Shown here: positions 1 to 6,297 of the stretch, piece by piece
Layout of the letters: every line of letters starts with the position of its first letter
Position numbering within the stretch: position 1 is the stretch's first letter
Source: DAOUBP01 sp034432655
Lineage (GTDB): Bacteria > Chloroflexota > Anaerolineae > CG2-30-64-16
Assembly (NCBI GenBank): GCA_034432655.1
Contig: DAOUBP010000095.1
Location: 1-13,483 of the forward strand
Reading direction: 5' to 3'
Length of the DNA: 13,483 nt
Position numbers and translations under genes: made by a program
Notes under the pieces: model-generated
The model's database searches: none
What the model was told of the DNA's origin: nothing
The model's input: the letters and a program-made list of their open reading frames with translations, nothing else

Positions 1-227
1 TGTTTGCCGAGAAGGCTTATTTGAACTTGCCTGCCGTCAGCATGATCGCGTTGTACTGCAGGTAGGCCCGAAAAACCCGCAGATAGAGTAAAACATAGGA
101 GCAAGGCTTCCCCGTGGGACTGCGTTCCCAGGCAAGCCCGGGGGGCTGGCCAGGATGGACACCGCACCCTGGTACGGGAGGCCTCGGCGTCCGCATTCTC
201 AGGACAAAACGAAAAGGACCTGACGTC
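1..227. other. Left-edge stretch without a confident gene
   Basis: No complete gene is visible here. Two short coding-like tails compete. On the plus strand, positions 3-65 read FAEKAYLNLPAVSMIALYCR and then TAG, with GC-rich third codon positions. On the minus strand, a frame ending in TAA at 17-19 reads LRVFRAYLQYNAIMLTAGKF, again with genome-like codons. Upstream of that tail (about 100-227) the minus frame becomes Pro/Gly/Arg-rich and runs antisense to the next gene, so it is probably not protein. At most one of the two is real: either the end of a gene beginning left of the window, or the remnant of a broken minus-strand gene. I do not recognise either peptide. Confidence 0.3.
212..218 (+). 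promoter_or_regulatory. Ribosome binding site fixing the start of the split-barrel gene
   Basis: AAAAGGA lies 9 nt before the ATG at 228. The frame is open further upstream to a GTG at 114, but the extra residues are low-complexity Gly/Pro/Arg-rich and do not resemble the family. This site therefore supports ATG 228 as the start. Confidence 0.6.
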
Positions 228-1070
228 ATGCACCAGAGCACTTTCTCCGATTCCGACATCAAAGCCTTCGAGCCGGCCCTCAAGATCGGCCTGCTGGCGA
301 CCGTCAACCCGGATGGCCTGCCGCATCTGACCCTCATCTCGTCGCTGTCTGCGTGCTCGTCCACGCAACTGGTATGGGGCCAGTTCACAGAGGGCCTGTC
401 CAAACAATACATCCGCCAGAACCCGCGGGTCGGCTTCCTTATCATGACACTGCAGCGGGAACTGTGGCGCGGCAAGGCCACTTTCACCCACACTGCGCGC
501 CAGGGGCCGGAGTTCGAGCGCTACAACAACCAGCCGATGTTCCGCTACAACGCCTATTTCGGCGTCCACACAGTGTACTACATGGATCTGGTGGCACACA
601 CCGGCCGACAGTTGCTCCCCATGAACCAGGTGGTAATGGCTGCGATCGCCACCGTGACGGCTCGCACGCTCGGCCGCCTTCGCGGTAAGGAAGAGGTGCT
701 GAACGGCTGGACCCGGCGGCTGTTCAACAAGCTGGACAACCTGAAGTTCTTGAGCTACGTCGGTGAAGATGGTTACCCGGCCATCATCCCGGTCATCCAG
801 GCGCAGGCGGCCGGCAGGGAACACGTGATCTTTGCGCTGGGGGCTTATGGTGAGGAGCTACGCCAGGTGCCACACGGCGCGACTGTGGCGGTCTTCGGCA
901 TGACGCTGAACATGGAGGACGTGCTGGTGCGGGGGCGATATCTGGGGGTCCGCCGCGTGGGCCCGGTGCCCTGTGGCGTGGTCGCCGTGGACTGGGTCTA
1001 CAATGCCATGCCGCCCGTTCCCGGCCAGATCTATCCGCCGCTGCCCCTGGAGCCGGTGGAGACGTTTTGA
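228..1070 (+). CDS. Pyridoxamine 5'-phosphate oxidase-family (FMN-binding split barrel) protein
   Basis: A 280-residue protein that I place in the flavin-reductase-like/PNPOx split-barrel superfamily. Members bind FMN, F420 or haem and act as oxidases, reductases or ligand-binding proteins; the substrate here cannot be read from sequence. The start of the barrel fold is visible at residues 17-50 (IGLLATVNPDGLPHLTLIS), the usual pattern of a strand, an Asn/Asp-Gly turn and a second strand. A similar pattern recurs at 172-205 (LKFLSYVGEDGYPAIIPVI), so it may hold two barrel-like halves joined by a helix-rich linker at about 131-170. No signal peptide or convincing membrane span is seen. The start is set by AAAAGGA at 212-218. 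It converges on the URO-D-like gene with 19 bp between the stops. The family call is fairly safe; the two-domain reading is inference. Confidence 0.72.
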   Translation: MHQSTFSDSDIKAFEPALKIGLLATVNPDGLPHLTLISSLSACSSTQLVWGQFTEGLSKQYIRQNPRVGFLIMTLQRELWRGKATFTHTARQGPEFERYNNQPMFRYNAYFGVHTVYYMDLVAHTGRQLLPMNQVVMAAIATVTARTLGRLRGKEEVLNGWTRRLFNKLDNLKFLSYVGEDGYPAIIPVIQAQAAGREHVIFALGAYGEELRQVPHGATVAVFGMTLNMEDVLVRGRYLGVRRVGPVPCGVVAVDWVYNAMPPVPGQIYPPLPLEPVETF

Positions 1071-1089
1071 AAGGGTAAAGCGGGCCTGT

Positions 1090-2106
1090 TCACCCTCCCT
1101 GTCCTGCTTCGCAAAGCGCGTGATATTGCGCCAGCAAGTTAGCACCCGGCGTGCCGTCGGGGATCTCGCACCCGGCCATGATGAAACTGCGTGCATCCCC
1201 GGCGGCCACGCACGCCAGCACGGCCTGGCGCACCTCCTCCGGTGTGCCCTGGAGCATCACCTTCACCGGGTCAAAATTGCCGCAGGCTGCGACCCCATTC
1301 GTCGCCAGGGTCTTCACCGCCTGGCCCCAGTCCACCATCCAGTCCAGGTCCACGATCTGCGCGCCGCTGACGGCCATGTCGGCCACGATGCGCGAGGTGT
1401 TACCGCAGATGTGCAGCCGGCCCACTGCGCCCATCTCCCGAACCGCGGCGAAAATGCGCTGCTCATAGGGCAATCCGAACTGCCGGTACATCCTGGGCGA
1501 GATCTGCGAACAGACGGCGTCCCCCAGGCCGATGATGTCCGCGCCCGCTGCGACTTGCGCCCGGGCAAAGGCGATCTCCTGCTCGACGCAGAATTCCAAC
1601 AGCGCTACCACCCATTCAGGCCGGTCGTAAAGGTCGGCCATGAGCTGGGCCACCCCGCGCAGGTCGGCCGCCTCGGCCAAAGCCCCTTCCACCCAGCCCA
1701 TGATGGGCAGCTCGCCACCTGCTCGTTCTCGAAACAGTCGGATTGCCTCCAGGCGATCGTTCATGCGCCGGCCGGCCTCGGGGGCCACGAACCGCAGCCT
1801 GGCCAGGTCGGCCGGCTCGACCAGCAGGGGTTGCGTGGCCAGGGGCAGCCCGTCTGCGGGGAACTCAACCGCCAGTCCCAGGTCGGCAGCCTCGCGATAG
1901 GGATCGGAAATCGCCTGGAGGATGTCTATGTGGAAATCCTCGGCGACCGCCAGGTTGGCAGCGACCAGGACATGGTGATCAAGGTAATAGCGAGAGAGCG
2001 GCTGGCCGATATGATGCGCGGCCCGCTGCATCATGATGTCGAAGTTCGGGGCGCGATCTATGGCTGCGCCGCGCAAGCGGGCTGCATAACGTTGATAGGA
2101 ATTCAT
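1090..2106 (-). CDS. Uroporphyrinogen decarboxylase (URO-D) superfamily protein, probable methyltransferase-like
   Basis: A 338-residue protein with the TIM-barrel URO-D fold, the family that includes HemE and the zinc-dependent methylcobamide:CoM methyltransferases MtaA/MtbA. Residues His232 and Cys234 in LHICGNT, plus Cys313 in FIMAGCEIPDGTP, match the HxC...C zinc-ligand arrangement of the methyltransferase branch, where zinc activates a thiol. HemE proper lacks this set and has different N-terminal Arg/Asp motifs, so a haem role is unlikely. GADIIGLGDAVCSQISPRMY at 188-207 is the characteristic mid-barrel segment. A promoter-like pair lies about 100 bp upstream, and GAGAAAG just before the ATG is a weak ribosome site. 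It is convergent with the split-barrel gene and divergent from a B12-binding radical SAM gene. No corrinoid protein or MttB-type partner is in the window, so the methyl donor and acceptor are unknown. Confidence 0.8.
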   Translation of the reverse strand: MNSYQRYAARLRGAAIDRAPNFDIMMQRAAHHIGQPLSRYYLDHHVLVAANLAVAEDFHIDILQAISDPYREAADLGLAVEFPADGLPLATQPLLVEPADLARLRFVAPEAGRRMNDRLEAIRLFRERAGGELPIMGWVEGALAEAADLRGVAQLMADLYDRPEWVVALLEFCVEQEIAFARAQVAAGADIIGLGDAVCSQISPRMYRQFGLPYEQRIFAAVREMGAVGRLHICGNTSRIVADMAVSGAQIVDLDWMVDWGQAVKTLATNGVAACGNFDPVKVMLQGTPEEVRQAVLACVAAGDARSFIMAGCEIPDGTPGANLLAQYHALCEAGQGG

Positions 2107-2203
2107 CTGCTTTCTCGTCAGATACTGATGGCCGATCCCCTCAGGGGAACGCGTTGCGTCTCGACCCTCTTCAATTCAGCCAGGCAGTCGTGTTTGCCGG
2201 GAT

Positions 2204-2232
2204 AATATAGCGCATCTTAAACTGGATCGCAA
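2204..2232 (-). promoter_or_regulatory. Sigma-70-like promoter for the URO-D-family gene
   Basis: On the minus strand, TTGCGA (2227-2232) and TATATT (2204-2209) are separated by exactly 17 bp, inside an AT-richer patch of an otherwise GC-rich region. The predicted transcript would have a leader of roughly 90 nt before the ATG at 2106. Assigned by motif only. Confidence 0.5.
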
Positions 2233-2315
2233 GCAGCAATGCATTCTGGACTGGCTCCTCTTCTGGACAGAGGTGAAGTGATCTAATGGAGACAACAAAT
2301 AGACATCACACATAG

Positions 2316-2369
2316 CGGAGTTCGCATCCTCAGATGCGAACAGGCGGCATCTGAGGATGCCGCGCTCCG
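2316..2369. repeat. Double-hairpin REP/BIME-like palindromic element
   Basis: Two adjacent perfect hairpins. The first has a 9-bp stem GTTCGCATC/GATGCGAAC at 2320-2341 with loop CTCA. The second has an 8-bp stem GCGGCATC/GATGCCGC at 2344-2363 with loop TGAG. The two loops are complementary, and the halves are inverted copies: GCATCCTCAGATGC (2324-2337) is the exact reverse complement of 2347-2360. A flanking CGGAG (2316-2320) pairs with CTCCG (2365-2369). This nested symmetry is typical of paired inverted REP elements rather than of a terminator, and no T-tract follows. The core GCATCCTCA recurs at about 7938 and 8216. Confidence 0.75.
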
Positions 2370-2514
2370 ATTGTGCGTGTGCTATCTGCGTTCCCTATTA
2401 GCTGGCTGATAGCAGTGTTGTTGCCACAGGTGGGCCCTAACGACGGGACGCAGGCTCTCCTGAGCGCGGACATATCACACCAGATTTTACAAATCAAGCA
2501 AAGGACAACCTTTT

Positions 2515-3942
2515 ATGCGCGTACTACTCGCCAGCCCTGAATCAGAGGTCTGGACATCACGCAAACATATTCCCCTGGGCCTGGGCTATTTGGCCGCGGT
2601 GTTGCGGGAAAACGGCCACCAGGTGGGGATTTACGACGCTGCGGTCGAGGACGAATCGTTGGAAGACGTCGTTCGTCGCGGCGGATATGAAATGATCGGC
2701 ATCACTGCGGTTACCCCGCTGATCGTGGACGCCTGGAACATGGCCCGCGAGGCCAAGCGCCTGGGCCTGATCACCGTCCTGGGCGGCCCGCACCTGACTC
2801 TGATGCCCGAGGAATCCATCAGCGAGGCTCACCCTGAGGTTGATTATGTCATTAAGGGCGAGGCAGAAGAGAGCATCATCGAACTGGTAGAGGCGCTAGA
2901 GGGCCGCGGCGCGCTGGAGGCGGTGCACGGGCTCTACTGGCGCCGAAACGGGGAGATGGTGATCAACCCGCCGGCCGGGCTGATCATGAACCTGGACAGC
3001 ATCCCATATCCCGCGCACGATCTGTACAAAATCCAGCGCTACACTAATTTGCAGCCGCTGACCGACGGCCTGGACAAGAACGCCCGCGCCTACACCATCA
3101 TGACCAGCCGCGGCTGCCCTTACAAATGTACCTACTGCTCCAAGCCCATCACCGGCGACACCTGGCGTGCCCGCTCCATAGACAACGTGATCGGTGAGTG
3201 GCGCTGGCTGGTGCACGACCTGAAGGCCACCGAGATCGGCATGACGGACGACATCTGGAACCTGAAGCTGCCGCGGGCCAAGGAGCTGTGCCGCCGACTG
3301 ATCGCCGAAGGGCTGAACACTGTGCCGTGGGTCACCGTACACGGCATGAAGGTCAACCACACCGACCCCGAGCTGTTCCATCTGATGAAACAGGCCGGGT
3401 GCAAGCGCGTGGGCTTTGGCGTGGAAAGCGGCGATCCGACCATCTTGCGCAACGTGATCAAAAAGAGCCAGACATTGGACATGGTGCGCAACGCCTTCCG
3501 CTGGGCACGCGAGGCGGGCCTGCAGACTATGGGCTTCTTCATCTTCGGCATGCCGCACGAGACCGAGGAGACGATGGAGAAGACGATCCGTTTTGCCCTG
3601 GAGCTGGATCCCGACCTGGCCAACTTCATGTTGGCGACCCCCTATCCCGGCACCGAGATGTACGACGTGATCAAGAAATACGGCAACATCTTCGCCAACG
3701 AGTGGGAGGACTACGCGATCCACTCCGACAAGGCCCGCTTCACCATGCCCGACTACGACCCAGACCTGGTCGTCCGCAAGTGGAAAGAGGCATATCGCCG
3801 CTTCTATCTCTACCGGCCCAAACGGGTGTGGGAAAAGGTGAGCAAGAAGAGCTTCTGGACCGAGTTGCCCAACACCGTCTCCAACGCGGTACGCTTCTTC
3901 GTGCCGCAAAAGAACGCGGTGGCCGGAAGAGTCAAGGCATAA
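2515..3942 (+). CDS. B12-binding-domain radical SAM protein
   Basis: A 475-residue enzyme of the class B (cobalamin-binding) radical SAM family, which also includes BchE-like cyclases, HpnJ-like and many methylating enzymes. Residues 1-130 form a Rossmann-like B12-binding domain: MRVLLASPES, PLGLGYLAAVL (20-30), VLGGPHLTLMPEE (88-100) and VIKGEAEESI (112-121). As is usual in this class, there is no DxHxxG motif, so cobalamin would bind base-off without a His ligand. The CX3CX2C iron-sulfur motif is CPYKCTYC (Cys201, 205, 208). Later radical SAM barrel signatures are GFGVESGDPTIL (300-311) and GFFIFGMPHETEE (340-352). AAAGGA at 2500-2505, 9 nt before the ATG, supports the start. The C-terminal 70 residues are basic and tryptophan/tyrosine-rich. 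Substrate unknown; methyl transfer or ring chemistry are both possible. Confidence 0.88.
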   Translation: MRVLLASPESEVWTSRKHIPLGLGYLAAVLRENGHQVGIYDAAVEDESLEDVVRRGGYEMIGITAVTPLIVDAWNMAREAKRLGLITVLGGPHLTLMPEESISEAHPEVDYVIKGEAEESIIELVEALEGRGALEAVHGLYWRRNGEMVINPPAGLIMNLDSIPYPAHDLYKIQRYTNLQPLTDGLDKNARAYTIMTSRGCPYKCTYCSKPITGDTWRARSIDNVIGEWRWLVHDLKATEIGMTDDIWNLKLPRAKELCRRLIAEGLNTVPWVTVHGMKVNHTDPELFHLMKQAGCKRVGFGVESGDPTILRNVIKKSQTLDMVRNAFRWAREAGLQTMGFFIFGMPHETEETMEKTIRFALELDPDLANFMLATPYPGTEMYDVIKKYGNIFANEWEDYAIHSDKARFTMPDYDPDLVVRKWKEAYRRFYLYRPKRVWEKVSKKSFWTELPNTVSNAVRFFVPQKNAVAGRVKA

Positions 3943-3965
3943 CGAATAAATACAGGAAAACAAAC

Positions 3966-4003
3966 ACGGGTCCCGGGCTCGCTCAATACAGCCCGGGACC
4001 TGT
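3966..4003. terminator. Hairpin terminator between two convergent genes
   Basis: A stem of 14 pairs with one G.T joins 3966-3979 (core GGTCCCGGGCT) to 3990-4003 (core AGCCCGGGACC) across a 10-nt loop. On the minus strand the stem is followed by a T-rich run (complement of the A-rich 3950-3965), so it best fits Rho-independent termination of the minus-strand metallopeptidase ending at 4102. It also lies 24 bp after the radical SAM stop and may work in both directions, although no T-run follows on the plus side. Confidence 0.75.
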
Positions 4004-4101
4004 CAGAAATCACACCTGCAAAAAGTACGCTGGCGTCGAAAAAGAGTTCAAATCGGCCAGCTCAGGCACCAACCCAATACGCCTCGTAGTAACTGTCAAC
4101 C

Positions 4102-5616
4102 TCACTTCCCATACACCCACGCATCGAACAAGGCGTCCAGGTCCTTCCCAGCCACCTCCTCGACCACCGCCTGGAAGTCTGCCGGGGTGGCGATGCGCCA
4201 GCGATAGCGCTGGAGGTAAGTGCGCAACAACGTCTCAAACTTCGCCGGCCCCAACTCGTCACGCAATGTGGCGAAGAAAAGGGCGCCCCGGCCGTAGACC
4301 AACGTCTCATAATGCTCGCGATAGTCACGCACCGGCCGGCCGATGGTGATATCCGCCCCACGCGCTGCGACCGCGGCCACCGGGATCTCCCAGCGCAGCT
4401 GGCGCAGGCGTTCGGCGGCTGGTTCTCCGTACCGGCCCCGATAGTACACGTACATGCTGAATTCCGCCAGCCCCTCATCCAGCCAGGGACTCAGCACCTG
4501 GTCGTTGCCCACCTGGTTGTACCACCATTGATGCGCCACCTCATGCACCACCAGGGTCTCCAGGTCCTTGGTAAAACGATTGTAGACCTGGCTCCCGATC
4601 AGGCTGAGGCCCGGGAACTCCATGCCATGATACAACAACGGCGCCTCTGCAACTGTCATTTCTCTGTAAGGGTACGCGCCGAAGGTGTCGCTGTAGATCT
4701 GCAACGCAGCGATGGCGTGATATAACGCTGACCTGCCGGCATCGGCATCTTCGGGCCTAAAAACCGAGCGCACATGAACCCCCGATGCTTCGGCAGCAAG
4801 GGTTTGGTAACGCGGGCTGAGCAGCACGGTGAACTCGCGCGCTGGGCCCAGGACATAGCGCGCTGTGGCCCACCCGTCGGCAGAGACAGTACGGGTCACC
4901 TCAACGCCGGGAGCGACCAACACCTGATCGGCCGGGAAGGTGACCGTCACGCGATAAAGTGCTGCCTCGTGAAAACCCACGTCGCCTTGCGGGTGCGGGA
5001 TATCCAACGCCCATGTGTCCCCACGCCGTGCGGCCAGGATCGGGTAGAAGTTCGTCAGGCTCAAGATCTCTTCGTTGTAGCCGAAAATTGTGTACTGGCC
5101 GGGCTGGCTTTCCCGGGCAACCTCACCGGCAAACGAGAGCCAAACGCGGGCCCGGTTGCCCGGCTGCAGAGGCTGCACCAGATCCAGCAACACAGCCGTG
5201 CTCTCAGCTGCCGGTCCGAAATTGACCGTGATCCCATCAACCTGCGCGCCGGTCACGCGCAGATTGCCGCCGAACGCGTACAAATTCGGGTAGGTGCGGA
5301 AATACAACTGGTGCCACGGTGTCTCGCCCGTCACCGGCAACAGGAGTTCAAGGGTGCCGGTGTACTGCTGCGGCTGCACCCGGGGATCAATGCGCACCGT
5401 GATGCTGTAACCCGGCAAGGCGGCCAGCTCACCCTCCGCCAGGGCAAAACCCGGGGCCCAGCTGGCGCGCAGATCAATGTAGGGATCAGGCGGCGCCGCG
5501 AACAGGCTGCAACCTGCAGCTAACAGCGCCAACAGGAGCAAACAGACAAACACCGGGAGCAACAGCTGAACACGCCGGGGGCGATCGCTTGTACTGCGGA
5601 CGAAGAATCCTGTCAT
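4102..5616 (-). CDS. Lipoprotein M1-family zinc metallopeptidase
   Basis: A 504-residue gluzincin of the aminopeptidase N (M1) type. The zinc site is HEVAH (His358, Glu359, His362) with the third ligand Glu381 in LDEGLAEF, giving exactly the HExxH-x18-E spacing of M1. Tyr441 in VYGRGALFF matches the transition-state tyrosine. The usual GxMEN exopeptidase motif appears as YHGMEFPG (329-336), so the Asn is replaced by Phe. The N-terminus carries a basic stretch, a hydrophobic core (18-33) and a lipobox LAAGC with Cys36, so it should be a lipid-anchored exported protein. Beta-rich N-terminal domain 45-270, catalytic domain about 290-504. It is shorter than classic M1 enzymes (about 850-900) and lacks the C-terminal ARM/HEAT domain. 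The start is supported by GGAGGT (5620-5625), although it sits only about 4 nt from the ATG. Likely role: peptide trimming outside the membrane. Confidence 0.9.
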   Translation of the reverse strand: MTGFFVRSTSDRPRRVQLLLPVFVCLLLLALLAAGCSLFAAPPDPYIDLRASWAPGFALAEGELAALPGYSITVRIDPRVQPQQYTGTLELLLPVTGETPWHQLYFRTYPNLYAFGGNLRVTGAQVDGITVNFGPAAESTAVLLDLVQPLQPGNRARVWLSFAGEVARESQPGQYTIFGYNEEILSLTNFYPILAARRGDTWALDIPHPQGDVGFHEAALYRVTVTFPADQVLVAPGVEVTRTVSADGWATARYVLGPAREFTVLLSPRYQTLAAEASGVHVRSVFRPEDADAGRSALYHAIAALQIYSDTFGAYPYREMTVAEAPLLYHGMEFPGLSLIGSQVYNRFTKDLETLVVHEVAHQWWYNQVGNDQVLSPWLDEGLAEFSMYVYYRGRYGEPAAERLRQLRWEIPVAAVAARGADITIGRPVRDYREHYETLVYGRGALFFATLRDELGPAKFETLLRTYLQRYRWRIATPADFQAVVEEVAGKDLDALFDAWVYGK

Positions 5617-5689
5617 TGCACCTCCAGGCCCACACTGATTTGGCCGCGGTCCGGTCGTGGCCTGGTAATAGCGACCTCAATCGGAAAAC

Positions 5690-5718
5690 AGTATAGCACA
5701 GGTGCCAGGGGGCACCAA
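5690..5718 (-). promoter_or_regulatory. Promoter for the M1 metallopeptidase gene
   Basis: On the minus strand, TTGGTG (5713-5718) and TATACT (5690-5695) are 17 bp apart. The spacer and part of the -35 box overlap the palindrome at 5701-5716, so a regulator bound there could block this promoter. Confidence 0.55.
5701..5716. promoter_or_regulatory. Operator-like inverted repeat between divergent promoters
   Basis: GGTGCCAGGGGGCACC is a perfect 6-bp inverted repeat around a 4-bp centre. It lies across the spacer and -35 box of the minus-strand promoter and just upstream of the gatC promoter. Its position suits a dimeric repressor or activator, but no cognate regulator can be named from this window. 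Confidence 0.4.
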
Positions 5719-5722
5719 CCGA

Positions 5723-5752
5723 TTGGCCTGCTTCCAGCGGTGGTGCTATAAT
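5723..5752 (+). promoter_or_regulatory. Extended -10 promoter for gatC
   Basis: A consensus TATAAT (5747-5752) is preceded directly by TGC, forming an extended -10, with TTGGCC (5723-5728) 18 bp upstream as a -35. The predicted start of transcription is about 5759, giving a leader of roughly 34 nt before the gatC ATG. This is the best-scoring promoter by eye in the window. Confidence 0.7.
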
Positions 5753-5792
5753 AGATCCTGTTCGAATCTGTTGCCGTCCGCGGAGACGATCC

Positions 5793-6083
5793 ATGGCTTT
5801 ATCCCGTGCCAAAGTAGAACACATCGCTGCCCTGGCCCACCTGGCGCTGACACCGCAGGAGATCGAGCTCTACCGTGAACAGCTCTCGGCCATCCTGGAG
5901 CATGCTGCTGCGATCCAAAGAGTAGACACCTCGGCCATCCCGCCGACGGCCACGGTGTTACCGCTGCGCAGCGTGATGCGCGACGACATACCGGCCCCAT
6001 CGCTGCCGCGCGAGGATGTGCTCGCCAACGCGCCGGATGCAGAGGCGGGGTGTTTCCGGGTACAGGCAATACTGGAAGCCTGA
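5793..6083 (+). CDS. gatC: Aspartyl/glutamyl-tRNA(Asn/Gln) amidotransferase subunit C
   Basis: A 96-residue protein of normal GatC length. It has the typical N-terminal helical pair (VEHIAALAHLALTPQEIELY, then EQLSAILEHAAAIQRVDTS) and the extended C-terminal belt, which includes the conserved RDD (63-65) and a final stretch ending GCFRVQAILEA. GatC wraps around GatA and stabilises its contact with GatB in the GatCAB complex, which converts misacylated Glu-tRNA(Gln) and Asp-tRNA(Asn) to the amide forms in the cytoplasm. GGAG at 5782-5785, 7 nt before the ATG, and the promoter at 5723-5752 support the start. gatA follows about 200 bp later, past two hairpins; gatB is not in the window. Confidence 0.95.
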   Translation: MALSRAKVEHIAALAHLALTPQEIELYREQLSAILEHAAAIQRVDTSAIPPTATVLPLRSVMRDDIPAPSLPREDVLANAPDAEAGCFRVQAILEA

Positions 6084-6113
6084 ATCTATCGCCTGGCCAG
6101 ATTTCCAACTCCC

Positions 6114-6173
6114 GACTCGAGGCTTCAGCTGGTTGCTCTGGGTAGCGAATTTGACCGGCCAAAGCCTCAAGTC
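6114..6173. repeat. First of two tandem hairpin modules between gatC and gatA
   Basis: A 21-nt arm at 6114-6134 (beginning GACTCGAGGCTT) is an imperfect inverted copy of 6153-6173 (ending GCCTCAAGTC), separated by an 18-nt loop. The module has the same 21-18-21 geometry as the next one and starts 77 nt before it. It begins 30 nt after the gatC stop and has no T-run, so it is not a standard terminator. Confidence 0.7.
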
Positions 6174-6190
6174 CAGCGCATCCGATCCCG

Positions 6191-6250
6191 GAACGGAGGC
6201 TTGAGCCGGTTACGCCGGGCAATACACATAACCGGCTCAAGCCTCGAGTC
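6191..6250. repeat. Second tandem hairpin module between gatC and gatA
   Basis: Arms 6191-6211 and 6230-6250 share a perfect 14-bp inverted core, GGCTTGAGCCGGTT (6198-6211) with AACCGGCTCAAGCC (6230-6243), around an 18-nt loop. Arm 1 of the previous module matches the reverse complement of arm 6230-6250 at 19 of 21 positions, so all four arms are copies of one element in alternating orientation. The hairpin lies 30 nt upstream of the gatA ribosome site and could affect gatA translation or mRNA stability. Confidence 0.75.
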
Positions 6251-6281
6251 CAGAAAGTTGTTCAAAGTTCATAGACTGAAT

Positions 6282-6288
6282 GAGAGGT
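6282..6288 (+). promoter_or_regulatory. Ribosome binding site that decides the gatA start
   Basis: GAGAGGT lies 9 nt before GTG 6298 (12 nt before TTG 6301). The upstream in-frame ATG at 6280 overlaps this site and has no Shine-Dalgarno sequence of its own. GTG 6298 is therefore preferred. Confidence 0.55.
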
Positions 6289-6297
6289 AACAACCTC

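Larger units (their letters stand above)
2107..2514. other. Divergent intergenic region with promoter and palindromic repeat
   Basis: This 408-bp gap separates the divergent URO-D-like and radical SAM genes. It contains a minus-strand promoter-like pair at 2204-2232 and a double-hairpin repeat at 2316-2369. The plus-strand gene has a ribosome site AAAGGA at 2500-2505. I see no convincing open frame, tRNA or riboswitch. The two-B12-family context made me look for cobalamin riboswitch boxes; none was convincing. Confidence 0.6.

Noticed and set aside
114..227. Upstream GTG start for the split-barrel gene
   Set aside because: The added residues are low-complexity and not family-like, and a good ribosome site precedes ATG 228.
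1071..1089. Terminator between the split-barrel and URO-D genes
   Set aside because: Only a 5-bp AGGGT/ACCCT match with a large loop and no T-run; not convincing.
973..2205. Long plus-strand open frame opposite the URO-D gene
   Set aside because: It is antisense to a recognisable enzyme with conserved zinc-ligand motifs; its translation is His/Arg/Gln-rich without family features, as expected of a shadow in GC-rich DNA.
2316..2369. CRISPR repeat
   Set aside because: Only one inverted pair is present, with no regularly spaced direct repeats or unique spacers anywhere in the window and no cas gene.
2361..2514. Cobalamin riboswitch upstream of the B12-binding radical SAM gene
   Set aside because: I looked for the conserved B12-box and adjoining core; a GCCACAGG-like stretch exists, but the rest of the conserved core is not there.
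2896..3963. Long minus-strand open frame opposite the radical SAM gene
   Set aside because: Antisense shadow; the plus strand has the CX3CX2C motif and B12 domain.
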